From positions 984,481 to 1,048,480 of the forward strand of contig NZ_VUOC01000002.1 in the NCBI RefSeq assembly GCF_008386695.1: a stretch of 64,000 nt of DNA. The letters are read 5' to 3'. The DNA is from Chitinophaga agrisoli. Its GTDB lineage: Bacteria > Bacteroidota > Bacteroidia > Chitinophagales > Chitinophagaceae. A program made the translations under genes and the position numbers. This document shows, one piece after another, positions 24,040-32,534 of this stretch; within the stretch, counting starts at the first letter, position 1; every line of letters starts with the position of its first letter. The notes below the pieces were generated by a model. It was not told the DNA's origin. It did no database searches and was given only the letters and a program-made list of their open reading frames with translations.

Positions 24040-25356
24040 ATGCAATACTTCAGTTTACAGCATAAACAACACCAGGTATCCTTTGAGCAGGCCGTAGTAC
24101 AAGGCCTGGCGCCGGATAAAGGGCTTTATTTCCCGGACCATATACCGGCGCTGGAAAAAGACCTGGTGGACTTCCTTGAGAACTATGATGATTTTGATAT
24201 AGCCTACCGGGCTATACAGCCTTTTATAGGCGAAGAGATCCCGGCGGCAAAGCTGCAGCAGATCATACAGGATACGCTTAGCTTTCCTTTTCCGCTGCAG
24301 CCGGTTACGGACAAGATCTTTTCGCTGGAACTGTTCCATGGCCCTACCCTGGCTTTTAAGGATGTAGGCGCGCGTTTTATGGCGGGATGCCTGGGTTATT
24401 TCCGCCGTAATGACGAGCGCCCGGTAACCGTGCTGGTAGCTACCTCCGGCGATACGGGCGGCGCGGTGGCCCATGGTTTTCATCATGTACCCGGCGTTAG
24501 GGTGGTGATCCTGTACCCCAGCGGTAAGGTAAGCACCCTGCAGGAAAAACAGCTTACGACGCTCAATGGCAACATTACGGCACTGGAGATCCAGGGCAGC
24601 TTTGACGATTGCCAGCGCATGGTAAAAACGGCTTTCCTGGACCAGGAGCTGCAGCAACACAGCCTGCTTACCTCTGCCAACTCTATTAACGTAGCCCGCT
24701 GGCTGCCGCAGATGTTCTATTACCTGCTGGCCGCCAAACAAGCCAAGGCGGCGGGCGCCCAGCCGGATAATATCGTGTTCTCCGTACCCAGCGGTAATTT
24801 TGGCAATATTTGCGCAGGCATGATGGCGGCCGCTATGGGTTTGCCTATACAGCATTTTATAGCCAGCACCAATGTCAATGACACGGTGCCGCGTTTTATG
24901 CAGAACGGCCGTTATGAGCCGCATACGGCCACGCCTACCCTTTCCAATGCGATGGACGTAGCTGATCCCAGCAATTTCGTACGGATATTGGAGTTATCTG
25001 CCAACAGTTTGCCTGCCCTGCAGGAAAAGCTCTCTTCCTACAGTTTTACGGATGTGCAAACAGTAGCGGCTATGCAACAAATCTGGCAGGAATTTGGTTA
25101 TATGATGGACCCGCACGGTGCAGTGGGTTATCTGGGCTTGCAGCAATACCTGCAACTGACAGCAGGGGCAAATGGCGCTACCGGCATATTCCTGGAAACC
25201 GCCCACCCGGTGAAGTTTGCAGATACTGCGCCCGCTGCGTTGCAAACCGCCATTACTATTCCAGACCGGGTGAAAGCCCTTTACAGCCTGGAAAAACAGG
25301 CCGTTCAGCTACCGGCGGAATATGCGGCATTAAAAGAATGGATGATGCACGCCTGA
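24040..25356 (+). CDS. thrC: Threonine synthase
   Basis: The 438-aa PLP enzyme turns O-phosphohomoserine into threonine. The PLP lysine is in H-G-P-T-L-A-F-K-D-V-G-A (near residue 108). The phosphate-binding motif is V-P-S-G-N-F-G-N-I-C-A-G (near 248), and the family signature T-S-G-D-T-G-G-A-V-A is near 138. The N-terminal Q-A-V-V-Q-G-L-A-P-D-K-G-L-Y-F-P block is typical of the fungal/bacterial long form. It is the last gene of thrABC; no strong terminator follows. Confidence 0.96.
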   Translation: MQYFSLQHKQHQVSFEQAVVQGLAPDKGLYFPDHIPALEKDLVDFLENYDDFDIAYRAIQPFIGEEIPAAKLQQIIQDTLSFPFPLQPVTDKIFSLELFHGPTLAFKDVGARFMAGCLGYFRRNDERPVTVLVATSGDTGGAVAHGFHHVPGVRVVILYPSGKVSTLQEKQLTTLNGNITALEIQGSFDDCQRMVKTAFLDQELQQHSLLTSANSINVARWLPQMFYYLLAAKQAKAAGAQPDNIVFSVPSGNFGNICAGMMAAAMGLPIQHFIASTNVNDTVPRFMQNGRYEPHTATPTLSNAMDVADPSNFVRILELSANSLPALQEKLSSYSFTDVQTVAAMQQIWQEFGYMMDPHGAVGYLGLQQYLQLTAGANGATGIFLETAHPVKFADTAPAALQTAITIPDRVKALYSLEKQAVQLPAEYAALKEWMMHA

Positions 25357-25420
25357 TTCAAAATACTAAGTTAGGGGGCCCGATGGGCTTCCTAACTATT
25401 CCATTCATTTTCAACAGTTT

Positions 25421-25475
25421 GTCCATATCAAGTCCACATTAAGTCCACGTTTAGTCCACCTTATCTCCACGTTGC
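25421..25475. repeat. 11-bp tandem repeat, five copies
   Basis: Starts fall exactly every 11 bp at 25421, 25432, 25443, 25454 and 25465. Four copies begin GTCCA (GTCCAC in three) and the last begins CTCCAC, usually followed by an nTT. It lies between thrC and the TPR lipoprotein gene. An 11-bp period keeps the copies on nearly the same face of the helix. Confidence 0.8.
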
Positions 25476-25592
25476 ATTTATGCTCAACCCCATAAGCACC
25501 CGTATCTACGCCGTCTGAACCCCGTATACTCTACCCGCATGCAAACATCTTCACATTTACACATCCGTACATTATTATTATTTTCGCCTCCT

Positions 25593-26597
25593 ATGAAGTA
25601 CCTGCCTTTATTACTATTTACCCTTTGCCTTGCCTGCCAGCAGCAGAGCGCCAGACGGCCCACAACGCCGGCGGCCGATACCGTGCTGGAATCAACGATG
25701 ATAAAACCGCTTACCGATTCTATCCGTCAGTTCCCGGACCAGGCCGGCCTCTATTTTCGCCGTGCCCTGCTGCTTTTTAATACAGATCCGGCATTAGCGC
25801 TGCATGATTTTGAAAAAGCCGCCAACCTGCAGCCCACCATCACTGATCATTGGGCGGGAGCCGGCGAGTCCGCGCTGGTAACGGAACAATATGATAAAGC
25901 CGCCCAATTCTTTGAGAAAGCCCTGCATACAGCGCCTGCCAATACTTATCTCCAATACCGCCTGGCCATGTCATGGATAGAGCGTAAAGCCTATGACCGT
26001 GCAGACAGCCTGGCCACCGTTATGGCGCAACAGCCACAAGGTTACGCGCAGGCCTTTTACCTGAAGGCCCGCATTGCGGAAGATCATAAAGATACCCTGC
26101 AGGCCATTAGCCATCTGAAAGCCGCCGTAGACAAGGCGGGCCCGCAAAGTGAATACGAAGCCGTAATGGAACTGGCAGACCTGCTGGCCGCCAGACAGGA
26201 TGCCGCCGCTGCCCGCTATTACGAAATGGCCTATTCCCAGGATCCCGCCAATGCGGAACCTTTGTATGCAATGGGCCAGTATTTTGAGGCCGCCGGCAAA
26301 CCAAAGGAAGCAACCGTAGCGTATAAACGTTGTATAGAAGCGGACCCCGGTTATGCGGATGCTTATATTGCATTGGGTAAAATGAGCGTTAACGGCAAGC
26401 AATGGAAAGCTGCGCTGGGCGATTTTACTCTGGCCGCCAAAGCCAGGCCCACAGACGCTACCGCCTATTATTACCGCGGCCTGTGTTATGAGCAGCTGGG
26501 CAATAAAGATGCTGCACAAAGCGACTATGCCAAGGCCGTTACCTTCCGCAAAGATTACCCGGAAGCGAAAGCCGCGCTGGAGAGGATCACGAAATAG
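25593..26597 (+). CDS. TPR-repeat lipoprotein
   Basis: The 334-aa protein starts at ATG 25593 (MKYLPLLLFTLCLACQQQ); the lipobox L-C-L-A-C makes it a lipoprotein, most likely outer-membrane or periplasmic. Residues about 60-330 form roughly seven tetratricopeptide repeats; A-L-Y-A-M-G-Q-Y-F-E-A-A-G-K-P-like helices and Y-Y-Y-R-G-L-C-Y-E-Q-L-G-N-K-D-A-A are clear examples. It is a protein-interaction scaffold with no enzymatic motif. The gene is 23 bp ahead of rpe and may be cotranscribed with it. The longer frame from 25539 adds residues ahead of a perfect lipoprotein signal and is rejected. Confidence 0.85.
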   Translation: MKYLPLLLFTLCLACQQQSARRPTTPAADTVLESTMIKPLTDSIRQFPDQAGLYFRRALLLFNTDPALALHDFEKAANLQPTITDHWAGAGESALVTEQYDKAAQFFEKALHTAPANTYLQYRLAMSWIERKAYDRADSLATVMAQQPQGYAQAFYLKARIAEDHKDTLQAISHLKAAVDKAGPQSEYEAVMELADLLAARQDAAAARYYEMAYSQDPANAEPLYAMGQYFEAAGKPKEATVAYKRCIEADPGYADAYIALGKMSVNGKQWKAALGDFTLAAKARPTDATAYYYRGLCYEQLGNKDAAQSDYAKAVTFRKDYPEAKAALERITK

Positions 26598-26620
26598 ATT
26601 AGAATCATTAGCTTTACAAA

Positions 26621-27286
26621 ATGGAAAAGAAGCACGTATTAGTAGCGCCATCCCTGCTGGCCGCTAACTTCCTGGAACTGGCAAAAGAAGTGGATATGGT
26701 GAACCGCAGCGAGGCCGACTGGCTGCACCTGGATGTGATGGACGGCCACTTTGTACCCAATATCAGTTATGGTATTCCCGTTATTTCCCATGTAAGCAAA
26801 CATGCGCGCAAAATGTGTGACGTGCATTTGATGATAGAACGCCCCGAACAATATGCCGAGGCCTTTCAAAAGGCGGGGGCCCAACAGCTAACGGTCCATG
26901 CAGAGATCTGTCCTAACCTGCACCGTAATATCCAGCAGATAAAAGGACTGGGCATGAAGGCCGGCGTGGCGCTGAACCCGCATACCCCTGTACAGATCCT
27001 GGAGAATATCATTAATGATATTGACGTAGTACTGGTGATGGCCGTAAACCCCGGCTTTGGCGGCCAGGCCTTTATTCCGCAAACCCTGCCCAAACTGCGC
27101 CAGCTGCGGGCGCTGATCACGGAACATAAAGCGCATGCCCTTATTGAAGTGGATGGCGGCGTTACCGTAGATAATGCAGCAGAGATCGTGGCAGCCGGCG
27201 CCGATGTGCTGGTGGCGGGCAGCAATATCTTCTCCGCCCCGGACCCCGAAGCGGTGATCAGGCAGCTGAAAGCCGCAGGTCAGTAA
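26621..27286 (+). CDS. rpe: Ribulose-phosphate 3-epimerase
   Basis: The 221-aa TIM-barrel enzyme interconverts ribulose 5-phosphate and xylulose 5-phosphate. Motifs are L-V-A-P-S-L-L-A-A-N-F near the start, H-L-D-V-M-D-G-H-F-V-P-N (metal His and catalytic Asp, about residue 34), M-A-V-N-P-G-F-G-G-Q and E-V-D-G-G-V (second catalytic Asp, about 175). The length is normal. It links the arabinose-derived xylulose 5-phosphate to the pentose phosphate pathway. Its stop directly abuts the stop of the convergent response-regulator gene with no gap. Confidence 0.96.
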   Translation: MEKKHVLVAPSLLAANFLELAKEVDMVNRSEADWLHLDVMDGHFVPNISYGIPVISHVSKHARKMCDVHLMIERPEQYAEAFQKAGAQQLTVHAEICPNLHRNIQQIKGLGMKAGVALNPHTPVQILENIINDIDVVLVMAVNPGFGGQAFIPQTLPKLRQLRALITEHKAHALIEVDGGVTVDNAAEIVAAGADVLVAGSNIFSAPDPEAVIRQLKAAGQ

Positions 27287-27679
27287 TTATTCCGCTAAAC
27301 TGAGGATGATCTCTTTTGACAGGGGTTTTGTCAGGTATCCTTTTACAAAGGAATAGGAACGCACACGTTCTCTATCATTCTCATCGATGGAGGAGGTCAG
27401 TACATAGATCTGGATACTCCTGGAAAGGTTGGTATAAAAGCCTGCATAGGCCTCCAGGAAGTCCCACCCGTCCATTACGGGCATATTAAGGTCCAGCAGT
27501 ATTACATCCGGCAGTTTGTCCCGGTGTTGTTCATGCCCATGGAGATAATCCAATACTTCCTGCGCGTCAGAAAACGTCCTCATCGCATGGCTGATCCCCT
27601 GTCTGTCTATCATTATCTGCGCTATCTGCTGGTGGATTGGATCATCGTCCACGATAAAAATCAAGTTAAGCCGATTCAT
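27287..27679 (-). CDS. Single-domain response regulator (CheY-like)
   Basis: The 130-aa protein is a receiver domain only. The acidic cluster is I-F-I-V-D-D-D-P-I-H, the phosphoacceptor Asp lies in V-I-L-L-D-L-N-M-P-V-M-D-G-W (near residue 60), the switch Thr/Ser is in V-L-T-S-S-I, and the Lys is in Y-L-T-K-P-L-S. No output domain is present, so it probably passes phosphate on or binds a partner protein. No histidine kinase is nearby. The start at 27679 (MNRLNLIFIVDDD) is chosen because the 38 upstream residues do not belong to the fold. Confidence 0.88.
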   Translation of the reverse strand: MNRLNLIFIVDDDPIHQQIAQIMIDRQGISHAMRTFSDAQEVLDYLHGHEQHRDKLPDVILLDLNMPVMDGWDFLEAYAGFYTNLSRSIQIYVLTSSIDENDRERVRSYSFVKGYLTKPLSKEIILSLAE

Positions 27680-27930
27680 AGTAGGGGAATATTCAGGGCT
27701 TAAATGTAAGCATAATTTGATTCTCAGCCGGGGGTGGTTTGTTTTCATTTTTGGCGGAATGCCTTGTGGGGCAGGCAGTTGAAAACTTGGCACGGATAAA
27801 CGATTTGGGGCCAGGGAGGAGAACCCATGGGGGCGATGAGAAACCTGTTACAACGAGCATTCCTGTTAGCTGGTCCCTTATTTTTCCACCGTTGTGGATT
27901 TTCCATTTCCCAGATTTACAAAGGTTAAAT

Positions 27931-27938
27931 TATCTTTG
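27931..27938 (+). promoter_or_regulatory. -7 box of purE
   Basis: TATCTTTG fits TAnnTTTG exactly, 21 bp before the purE ATG. No TTTG lies at the usual -33 distance. Confidence 0.45.
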
Positions 27939-27959
27939 ACCGGCAAAAACTTATAAAAG

Positions 27960-28415
27960 ATGAAAGTATTGATCCTAATGGGTTCGGAAAGCGACAAACC
28001 GGTAATGCAGGAATCGCAGAATTTTCTTCAGTATTTCGGCATCACCGGCGATATGGTGGTAGCATCTGCCCACCGTACCCCTGACAAGGTGCGCGAGCTC
28101 TGCATCACAGCGCAGGAAAACGGATATGGTGTGATCATTGCAGCGGCTGGTATGGCAGCGGCTTTACCTGGCGTTGTATCTGCCTACACCTCCTTACCGG
28201 TATTAGGCGTACCTTTGGACGGCGGTTTACCCGGTGGTATAGACGCTTTATATTCCATCGTACAGATGCCGGCTGGTTTGCCTGTAGGCACCCTGGCAGT
28301 TGGTAAGGCGGGCGCAAAGAATGCCGCCATCCTCGCAGCGCGTATCCTGGCCCTGGGCGACAAGGCCGTTGCTGAACGCGTAGAAGCCTTTAAACAGAAC
28401 GGCTACAGGATTTAG
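27960..28415 (+). CDS. purE: N5-carboxyaminoimidazole ribonucleotide mutase
   Basis: This 151-aa class I PurE moves the carboxylate from N5 to C4 in de novo purine synthesis. Signatures are M-G-S-E-S-D-K-P-V-M near the start, V-A-S-A-H-R-T-P-D (catalytic His, near residue 38) and A-A-G-M-A-A-A-L-P-G-V near 62. The length and S-x-S-D / SAHRTP motifs separate it from the class II AIR carboxylase. purK is not adjacent. phoH follows 80 bp downstream. Confidence 0.94.
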   Translation: MKVLILMGSESDKPVMQESQNFLQYFGITGDMVVASAHRTPDKVRELCITAQENGYGVIIAAAGMAAALPGVVSAYTSLPVLGVPLDGGLPGGIDALYSIVQMPAGLPVGTLAVGKAGAKNAAILAARILALGDKAVAERVEAFKQNGYRI

Positions 28416-28495
28416 TAATTGCTTAACAAAAAGGGCTGGCGGTTTGCGCGAAAATCATTTATATTACAGATCATTAGCTAAAACCATAGTAGAAT

Positions 28496-29458
28496 TTGAC
28501 AGAATCAATTATTAATCTGGATAGTATTAACCCTATCGAGTTTTTCGGCGTCAACAACGGAAAACTGGACTTGCTCAAAAAGAAATTCCCGCTGCTTAAG
28601 ATTCTTTCCAGGGGCACTCAGCTTAAATTATCCGGGGCTCCCGAAGAGGTGGCTACCGCCAAGGATAAAATAGGCCAGATCGTGAAATACCTGGAACGTA
28701 ATGGCAATCTTTCAGACGGCTACTTCGAACAGATCCTTGGCGACGAGGAGAAGAGCGTAGATAACTTCACCGACCGTAATCCGAATGATGTACTGGTATT
28801 TGGTCCCAACGGCCGCACCGTAAGGGCCCGTACCGCCAATCAGCAACGGATGGTGGCATTGGCAGAAAAGAACGATATCGTTTTTGCCATAGGCCCCGCC
28901 GGTACCGGTAAAACCTATACGGCAGTGGCCCTGGCCGTACGGGCTTTGAAGAATAAGGCAGTCCGCAAGATCATCCTTACCCGCCCGGCGGTGGAAGCAG
29001 GCGAAAGCCTGGGTTTCCTTCCCGGCGATCTGAAAGAGAAGATCGACCCGTACCTGCGGCCTTTATACGACGCGCTGGACGATATGATACCGGCGGATAA
29101 ACTAAGCTATTTCATGACCAACCGCGTCATAGAGATAGCGCCGCTGGCGTACATGCGTGGCCGTACCCTGGATAATTCATTCATTATCCTGGATGAGGCG
29201 CAGAATGCGACAGACCTTCAGCTGAAGATGTTCCTTACGCGTATAGGCGCATCCGCCAAAGCCATCATCACCGGCGACCTTACGCAGATAGACTTACCCA
29301 AGAACCAGCGGTCCGGCCTGGAGAAAGCCACCCGGATCCTGCGGAATATTGACGGTATAGGCTATGTGCAGCTGGACGAAGAGGATGTGGTAAGGCACCG
29401 CCTGGTAAAGGCCATCATCAGGGCCTATGAAGGCGCCAAGGAAAAGGATGAGCATTAA
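28496..29458 (+). CDS. PhoH-family ATPase
   Basis: The 320-aa cytosolic protein begins at TTG 28496 (TESIINLDSINPIEFFGVNN). An N-terminal KH-like RNA-binding segment (about residues 10-70) precedes the PhoH P-loop domain. The Walker A motif is G-P-A-G-T-G-K-T-Y-T (near 132) and the Walker B motif is F-I-I-L-D-E-A-Q-N-A (near 230). The L-T-R-P-A-V-E-A-G-E-S-L-G-F-L-P-G signature lies between them. Family members are nucleotide-dependent RNA-processing factors often linked to ribosome maturation; the precise role is not certain. A hairpin follows the stop. Confidence 0.92.
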   Translation: MTESIINLDSINPIEFFGVNNGKLDLLKKKFPLLKILSRGTQLKLSGAPEEVATAKDKIGQIVKYLERNGNLSDGYFEQILGDEEKSVDNFTDRNPNDVLVFGPNGRTVRARTANQQRMVALAEKNDIVFAIGPAGTGKTYTAVALAVRALKNKAVRKIILTRPAVEAGESLGFLPGDLKEKIDPYLRPLYDALDDMIPADKLSYFMTNRVIEIAPLAYMRGRTLDNSFIILDEAQNATDLQLKMFLTRIGASAKAIITGDLTQIDLPKNQRSGLEKATRILRNIDGIGYVQLDEEDVVRHRLVKAIIRAYEGAKEKDEH

Positions 29459-29483
29459 AGTCAGCTAATTTATTTAATAGTGA

Positions 29484-29528
29484 ACGGTCCATAGTCCGTA
29501 GCCATACCGGTTACAGGCTATGGACCGT
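29484..29528 (+). terminator. Hairpin after phoH
   Basis: An 11-bp perfect stem, ACGGTCCATAG (29484-29494) with CTATGGACCGT (29518-29528), encloses a 23-nt loop. No U-run follows, so termination is likely but not certain. The rest of the 326-bp gap 29459-29784 holds the promoter listed next and otherwise nothing I recognise. Confidence 0.55.
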
Positions 29529-29726
29529 ATAACTTGAACGGGCCGCCAATACCACTCCCCACCTGGTTTTCAGGGCCGGGAGGTCAACAGCGGGAGCCTG
29601 GCCGCTGCCATCAGCCAGACAGCACAATTAACACTTCCTTAACAGCGTTTATAGTATGTTCAACGCCTGAATCGGGGGCGTTTCCAGTGGTTGATTGCAG
29701 TTGATAAGCGAGGGCGCATAGCTTTC

Positions 29727-29757
29727 TTTGTAGATTTAGACTTTCCCCCTATTTTTG
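29727..29757 (+). promoter_or_regulatory. Consensus promoter of the DUF4878 lipoprotein gene
   Basis: TTTG (29727-29730), a 19-bp spacer and TATTTTTG (29750-29757) match the Bacteroidota consensus exactly. Transcription should start near 29764, about 20 nt before the ATG at 29785. Confidence 0.75.
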
Positions 29758-29784
29758 TTAATGATATTTTAATTTAGCAACTGC

Positions 29785-30246
29785 ATGACCAATTATTTGC
29801 GTATTCTTACCCTGGTACTTATAACAGGAATCCTGGGCGGTTGTAAACAACGGGCTACACCACAAGAGGTGGCGCTCGGATTTATGCACGCCATCCAGGT
29901 CTCTAATTTTGAGCAGGCCAGGGAGTACGCTACCAAAGAGTCGCAACAGGTGATCCAGCTTTACTCATTCTTTGACGCCCGCAGGAACGAATCAGAACGC
30001 GAAAAGATCAGGAATGCCAAGATAGAGGTGATAGACAGTAAGGAAAATGGCGACAAAGCCACTGTAACGGTCCTCAATTCCTCGTCCAAACAAAAGGAGA
30101 TGTTGCAGCTGATAAAAGAGCATGGTCAATGGAAGATCTCCCTCACCTTTGAAAGTATCATCCCTAACTATATACCACCCGCCAGCTTTGATTCCAGTAA
30201 CATGATGCCGCCCGATACCCTGATGCCACCCGTACCGGTCAAATAA
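29785..30246 (+). CDS. DUF4878-like lipoprotein
   Basis: The 153-aa product has a lipoprotein signal (MTNYLRILTLVLITGILGGCK, lipobox L-G-G-C). The body is a single small alpha+beta domain of the DUF4878/NTF2-like type: T-P-Q-E-V-A-L-G-F-M-H-A-I-Q near residue 26 and a final strand pair ending W-K-I-S-L-T-F. A Met/Pro-rich tail (M-M-P-P-D-T-L-M-P-P-V-P) follows. Function is unknown; family members are envelope proteins. It has its own consensus promoter. Confidence 0.8.
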   Translation: MTNYLRILTLVLITGILGGCKQRATPQEVALGFMHAIQVSNFEQAREYATKESQQVIQLYSFFDARRNESEREKIRNAKIEVIDSKENGDKATVTVLNSSSKQKEMLQLIKEHGQWKISLTFESIIPNYIPPASFDSSNMMPPDTLMPPVPVK

Positions 30247-30290
30247 TCATCCTCCATCGCCACCCCTCCCCCCTGTCCAGGCATTTTAAG

Positions 30291-30321
30291 TTTGGAATGT
30301 GGATTTTGCGCTTTATTTTTG
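30291..30321 (+). promoter_or_regulatory. Consensus promoter upstream of ppa
   Basis: TTTG (30291-30294), a 19-bp spacer and TATTTTTG (30314-30321) match the consensus exactly. The expected start near 30328 leaves a leader of about 165 nt before ppa. Confidence 0.7.
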
Positions 30322-30349
30322 CCGGCACGTAAACCGTGCTGCCCGCCTT

Positions 30350-30490
30350 ATGGCCGCCATTACTCCGCCTTTACAGTCGGTGAACAATGAGATCCAGGCA
30401 AAGCCGTTGATCCGGCTATATGCTGCAACGGGGCAGCTACCAATGCGAACAGTAACATTAAATTGGAGTAACCATAAAAAAGCAAAGTAG
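30350..30490 (+). other. Possible 46-codon upstream ORF in the ppa leader
   Basis: ATG at 30350 opens a frame (M-A-A-I-T-P-P-L-Q-S...) that ends TAG three bases before the ppa ATG at 30494. It begins after the predicted transcription start. The composition is unremarkable and there is no homologue I recognise; it may simply be open by chance. Confidence 0.2.
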
Positions 30491-30493
30491 AAT

Positions 30494-31033
30494 ATGACAA
30501 CGAATCCCTGGCATAGTGTTAATCCCGGATCGGATGCGCCGCATATTGTGAACGCCATTATTGAGATACCGAAGGGTTGCCGTGCCAAATACGAGCTGGA
30601 TAAAGACAGCGGGTTGCTGAAGCTGGACAGGGTACTGTATTCTTCCGTATATTATCCGGCCAACTATGGCTTTATACCGCGCACTTACTGCGATGACCAT
30701 GATCCCCTGGATATATTGATCCTTTCACAGGTAGACGTAGTGCCGCTGTGCATTATGGACGCCAAGGTGATAGGCGTTATGCAGATGATCGACAGCGGAG
30801 AGGCGGATGATAAGATCATCGCGGTAGCCGCCAATGACATGAGCGTGAACCACATCAACGATATAACGGAGCTGCCGCCCCATTTCATCGCGGAAATGCG
30901 TCATTTCTTCGAGGAGTACAAGAAACTGGAGAACAAGACCGTAAAGGTGGAAGAGTTCCAGAATAAAGAGGTAGCGGAAAGGATCATCAATGAGAGCATC
31001 GTGGCATATGACCGAATGTTCACTAATAAATAA
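30494..31033 (+). CDS. ppa: Inorganic pyrophosphatase (family I)
   Basis: The 179-aa soluble enzyme hydrolyses pyrophosphate to phosphate and drives biosynthetic reactions. The family signature D-D-H-D-P-L-D-I-L (near residue 66) supplies the metal-binding aspartates, and A-K-Y-E-L-D-K-D and [13 protein letters not shown] bracket the active site. The length is normal for bacteria. It is preceded by a consensus promoter and followed by a strong terminator, so it is a single-gene unit. Confidence 0.95.
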   Translation: MTTNPWHSVNPGSDAPHIVNAIIEIPKGCRAKYELDKDSGLLKLDRVLYSSVYYPANYGFIPRTYCDDHDPLDILILSQVDVVPLCIMDAKVIGVMQMIDSGEADDKIIAVAANDMSVNHINDITELPPHFIAEMRHFFEEYKKLENKTVKVEEFQNKEVAERIINESIVAYDRMFTNK

Positions 31034-31057
31034 GCTCACACACTTGCATCAATATGG

Positions 31058-31083
31058 GCCCGGCGGATGCGCCGGGCTTTTTT
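31058..31083 (+). terminator. Rho-independent terminator of ppa
   Basis: GCCCGGCG (31058-31065) pairs with CGCCGGGC (31070-31077), with a 4-nt loop, and a run of six T follows directly. Confidence 0.92.
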
Positions 31084-31088
31084 ATGCG

Positions 31089-31865
31089 TTAGCGGCTTAC
31101 TCTTTTAATAATCCGTAGCTTATGCGTACGCAGGCCGGTATCTACATTGATGATGCCCTGGTTATCAATTGAATCTATGCGCACTTTGCCGGATGAGTGG
31201 ATGATCTCATGATCGTTGAGCAGGATACCTACGTGTGTAATACGGCCATCTGCGTTATCAAAGAATGCCATGTCCCCGGTTTGGGCTTCCTGCAGGAAAT
31301 CTACGGTAATGCCCTGGGTGGCCTGCTGATAGGCATCCCGTAACAGCGGTATTTCCAGCAGCTTAAATACGGATTGGGTGAAGCCGGAGCAGTCTATGCC
31401 AAATACGGAGCGGCCGCCCCAGAGGTAGCCGGTATTCAGGAAGCGGGAGGCAATACGCATCAGGCTATCAGCGTTATGGTTACCGGTTTGCAAAGGCTGG
31501 ATTTCCTCAAATTGTATCTCCGCCTTTCCCCAAACTGTGCGTTTGCTGTCAGCGTTGGGCGCTTTGATCAGGCAACCGTAGGGAATGTACATAGGCCAGC
31601 CGTTGATAGATACCGGCGTAACCCAGTGGGGGGCGTAATGCGTGTAGGGAGCGTCAAATAATTGCTGATCAATTGTTTCGAGGTTGTTGGCGGTGGCCCA
31701 TCCTTCGTAGCCATCGTACTGGCCACGCACCTTCACCCAACCGTCTGGCCCGGTTTCGAGGATGGTAACACATTCGCCCCAGAGGCCCTGGGAGATCATT
31801 TCGCTTTTATGGGCATGTTCCGCGCGTAATGGCATAACCGGTACTACGATAATGGCGTATGGCAT
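31089..31865 (-). CDS. NlpC/P60 endopeptidase with SH3-like domains
   Basis: The 258-aa protein has two bacterial SH3-like domains (about residues 1-70 and 75-125; G-W-V-K-V-R-G-Q-Y-D-G-Y-E-G-W in the first). They are followed by an NlpC/P60 cysteine peptidase domain (about 130-255). The catalytic Cys is in G-I-D-C-S-G-F-T-Q, the His in R-I-T-H-V-G-I-L and the third residue, a His, in E-I-I-H-S-S-G. Such gamma-D-glutamyl-L-diamino acid peptidases recycle peptidoglycan peptides. No signal peptide is visible, so it probably acts in the cytoplasm on imported muropeptides. It is convergent with ppa. Confidence 0.9.
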   Translation of the reverse strand: MPYAIIVVPVMPLRAEHAHKSEMISQGLWGECVTILETGPDGWVKVRGQYDGYEGWATANNLETIDQQLFDAPYTHYAPHWVTPVSINGWPMYIPYGCLIKAPNADSKRTVWGKAEIQFEEIQPLQTGNHNADSLMRIASRFLNTGYLWGGRSVFGIDCSGFTQSVFKLLEIPLLRDAYQQATQGITVDFLQEAQTGDMAFFDNADGRITHVGILLNDHEIIHSSGKVRIDSIDNQGIINVDTGLRTHKLRIIKRVSR

Positions 31866-31969
31866 ATTAATTGTATTAATACTATGTTCTTATTTGTAAA
31901 GTCTTATAAGAAATTATAAAAATATTTGAACCATTTTTGGATTCATACGTAAATATAGATAATAACACG

Positions 31970-32530
31970 ATGTACCAGCAACTAAGCAATTTATCCGACA
32001 AAGAGTTGATCTCCCGGGCCCGTAAACTCAAGGACCGGGAAGCAGAAGGCATATTGTTGGAGCGATACAGCCATCTGCTGGTAGCCGTGTGCCTGCCCTC
32101 TATAAAAAATAACCCGGGCGCTGCGATGAATACTGTTTTCCCATCCATATTGCAGCGTCTTAGTAATGGCCTGAAGACACAAACGATCCAGAAGGCCAAT
32201 GAGTGGGTGCACCAGACTGTCAATGCTTATATAACCAACCCGGACAAGCAAGTGCCCTACTACCCTTCCAGGGAATCGAGAGACCGGTTACATACTGAGA
32301 ACAGGGTGGAAAAAGCTGCCACCAATACGATAGAGAAACAAGCGCTGATAGCCCAGGTAGAACGGGCATTAGCTAGTTTAAAAGCCGAAGACCGGTACCT
32401 GATCGAACAATTTTACCTGGAAAATAAAACCTTTGCCGATCTGGCTGCTCACAAAGGATACACCACTGAAAAAGTGCGCACCCTGCTAAAAAAAGCGAAG
32501 AGCAAGCTGGCCATGCAACTCACGAATTAA
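31970..32530 (+). CDS. Divergent ECF-type sigma factor
   Basis: The 186-aa product starts at ATG 31970 (MYQQLSNLSDKELISRARKL); a TTG at 31937 would add 11 residues. The C-terminal region 4 is clear: A-L-A-S-L-K-A-E-D-R-Y-L-I-E-Q-F-Y then a helix-turn-helix around F-A-D-L-A-A-H-K-G-Y-T-T-E-K-V-R-T-L-L-K. Region 2 (about residues 10-70) is much diverged. The next gene begins 4 bp later and encodes a membrane anti-sigma factor, so the two form a regulatory pair. A second such pair lies 1.3 kb downstream. Confidence 0.8.
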   Translation: MYQQLSNLSDKELISRARKLKDREAEGILLERYSHLLVAVCLPSIKNNPGAAMNTVFPSILQRLSNGLKTQTIQKANEWVHQTVNAYITNPDKQVPYYPSRESRDRLHTENRVEKAATNTIEKQALIAQVERALASLKAEDRYLIEQFYLENKTFADLAAHKGYTTEKVRTLLKKAKSKLAMQLTN

Positions 32531-32534
32531 GCCC

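Noticed and set aside
27739-27939. 66-codon plus-strand frame upstream of purE
   Set aside because: Overlaps the purE promoter region, has no family resemblance and ordinary composition; likely chance.
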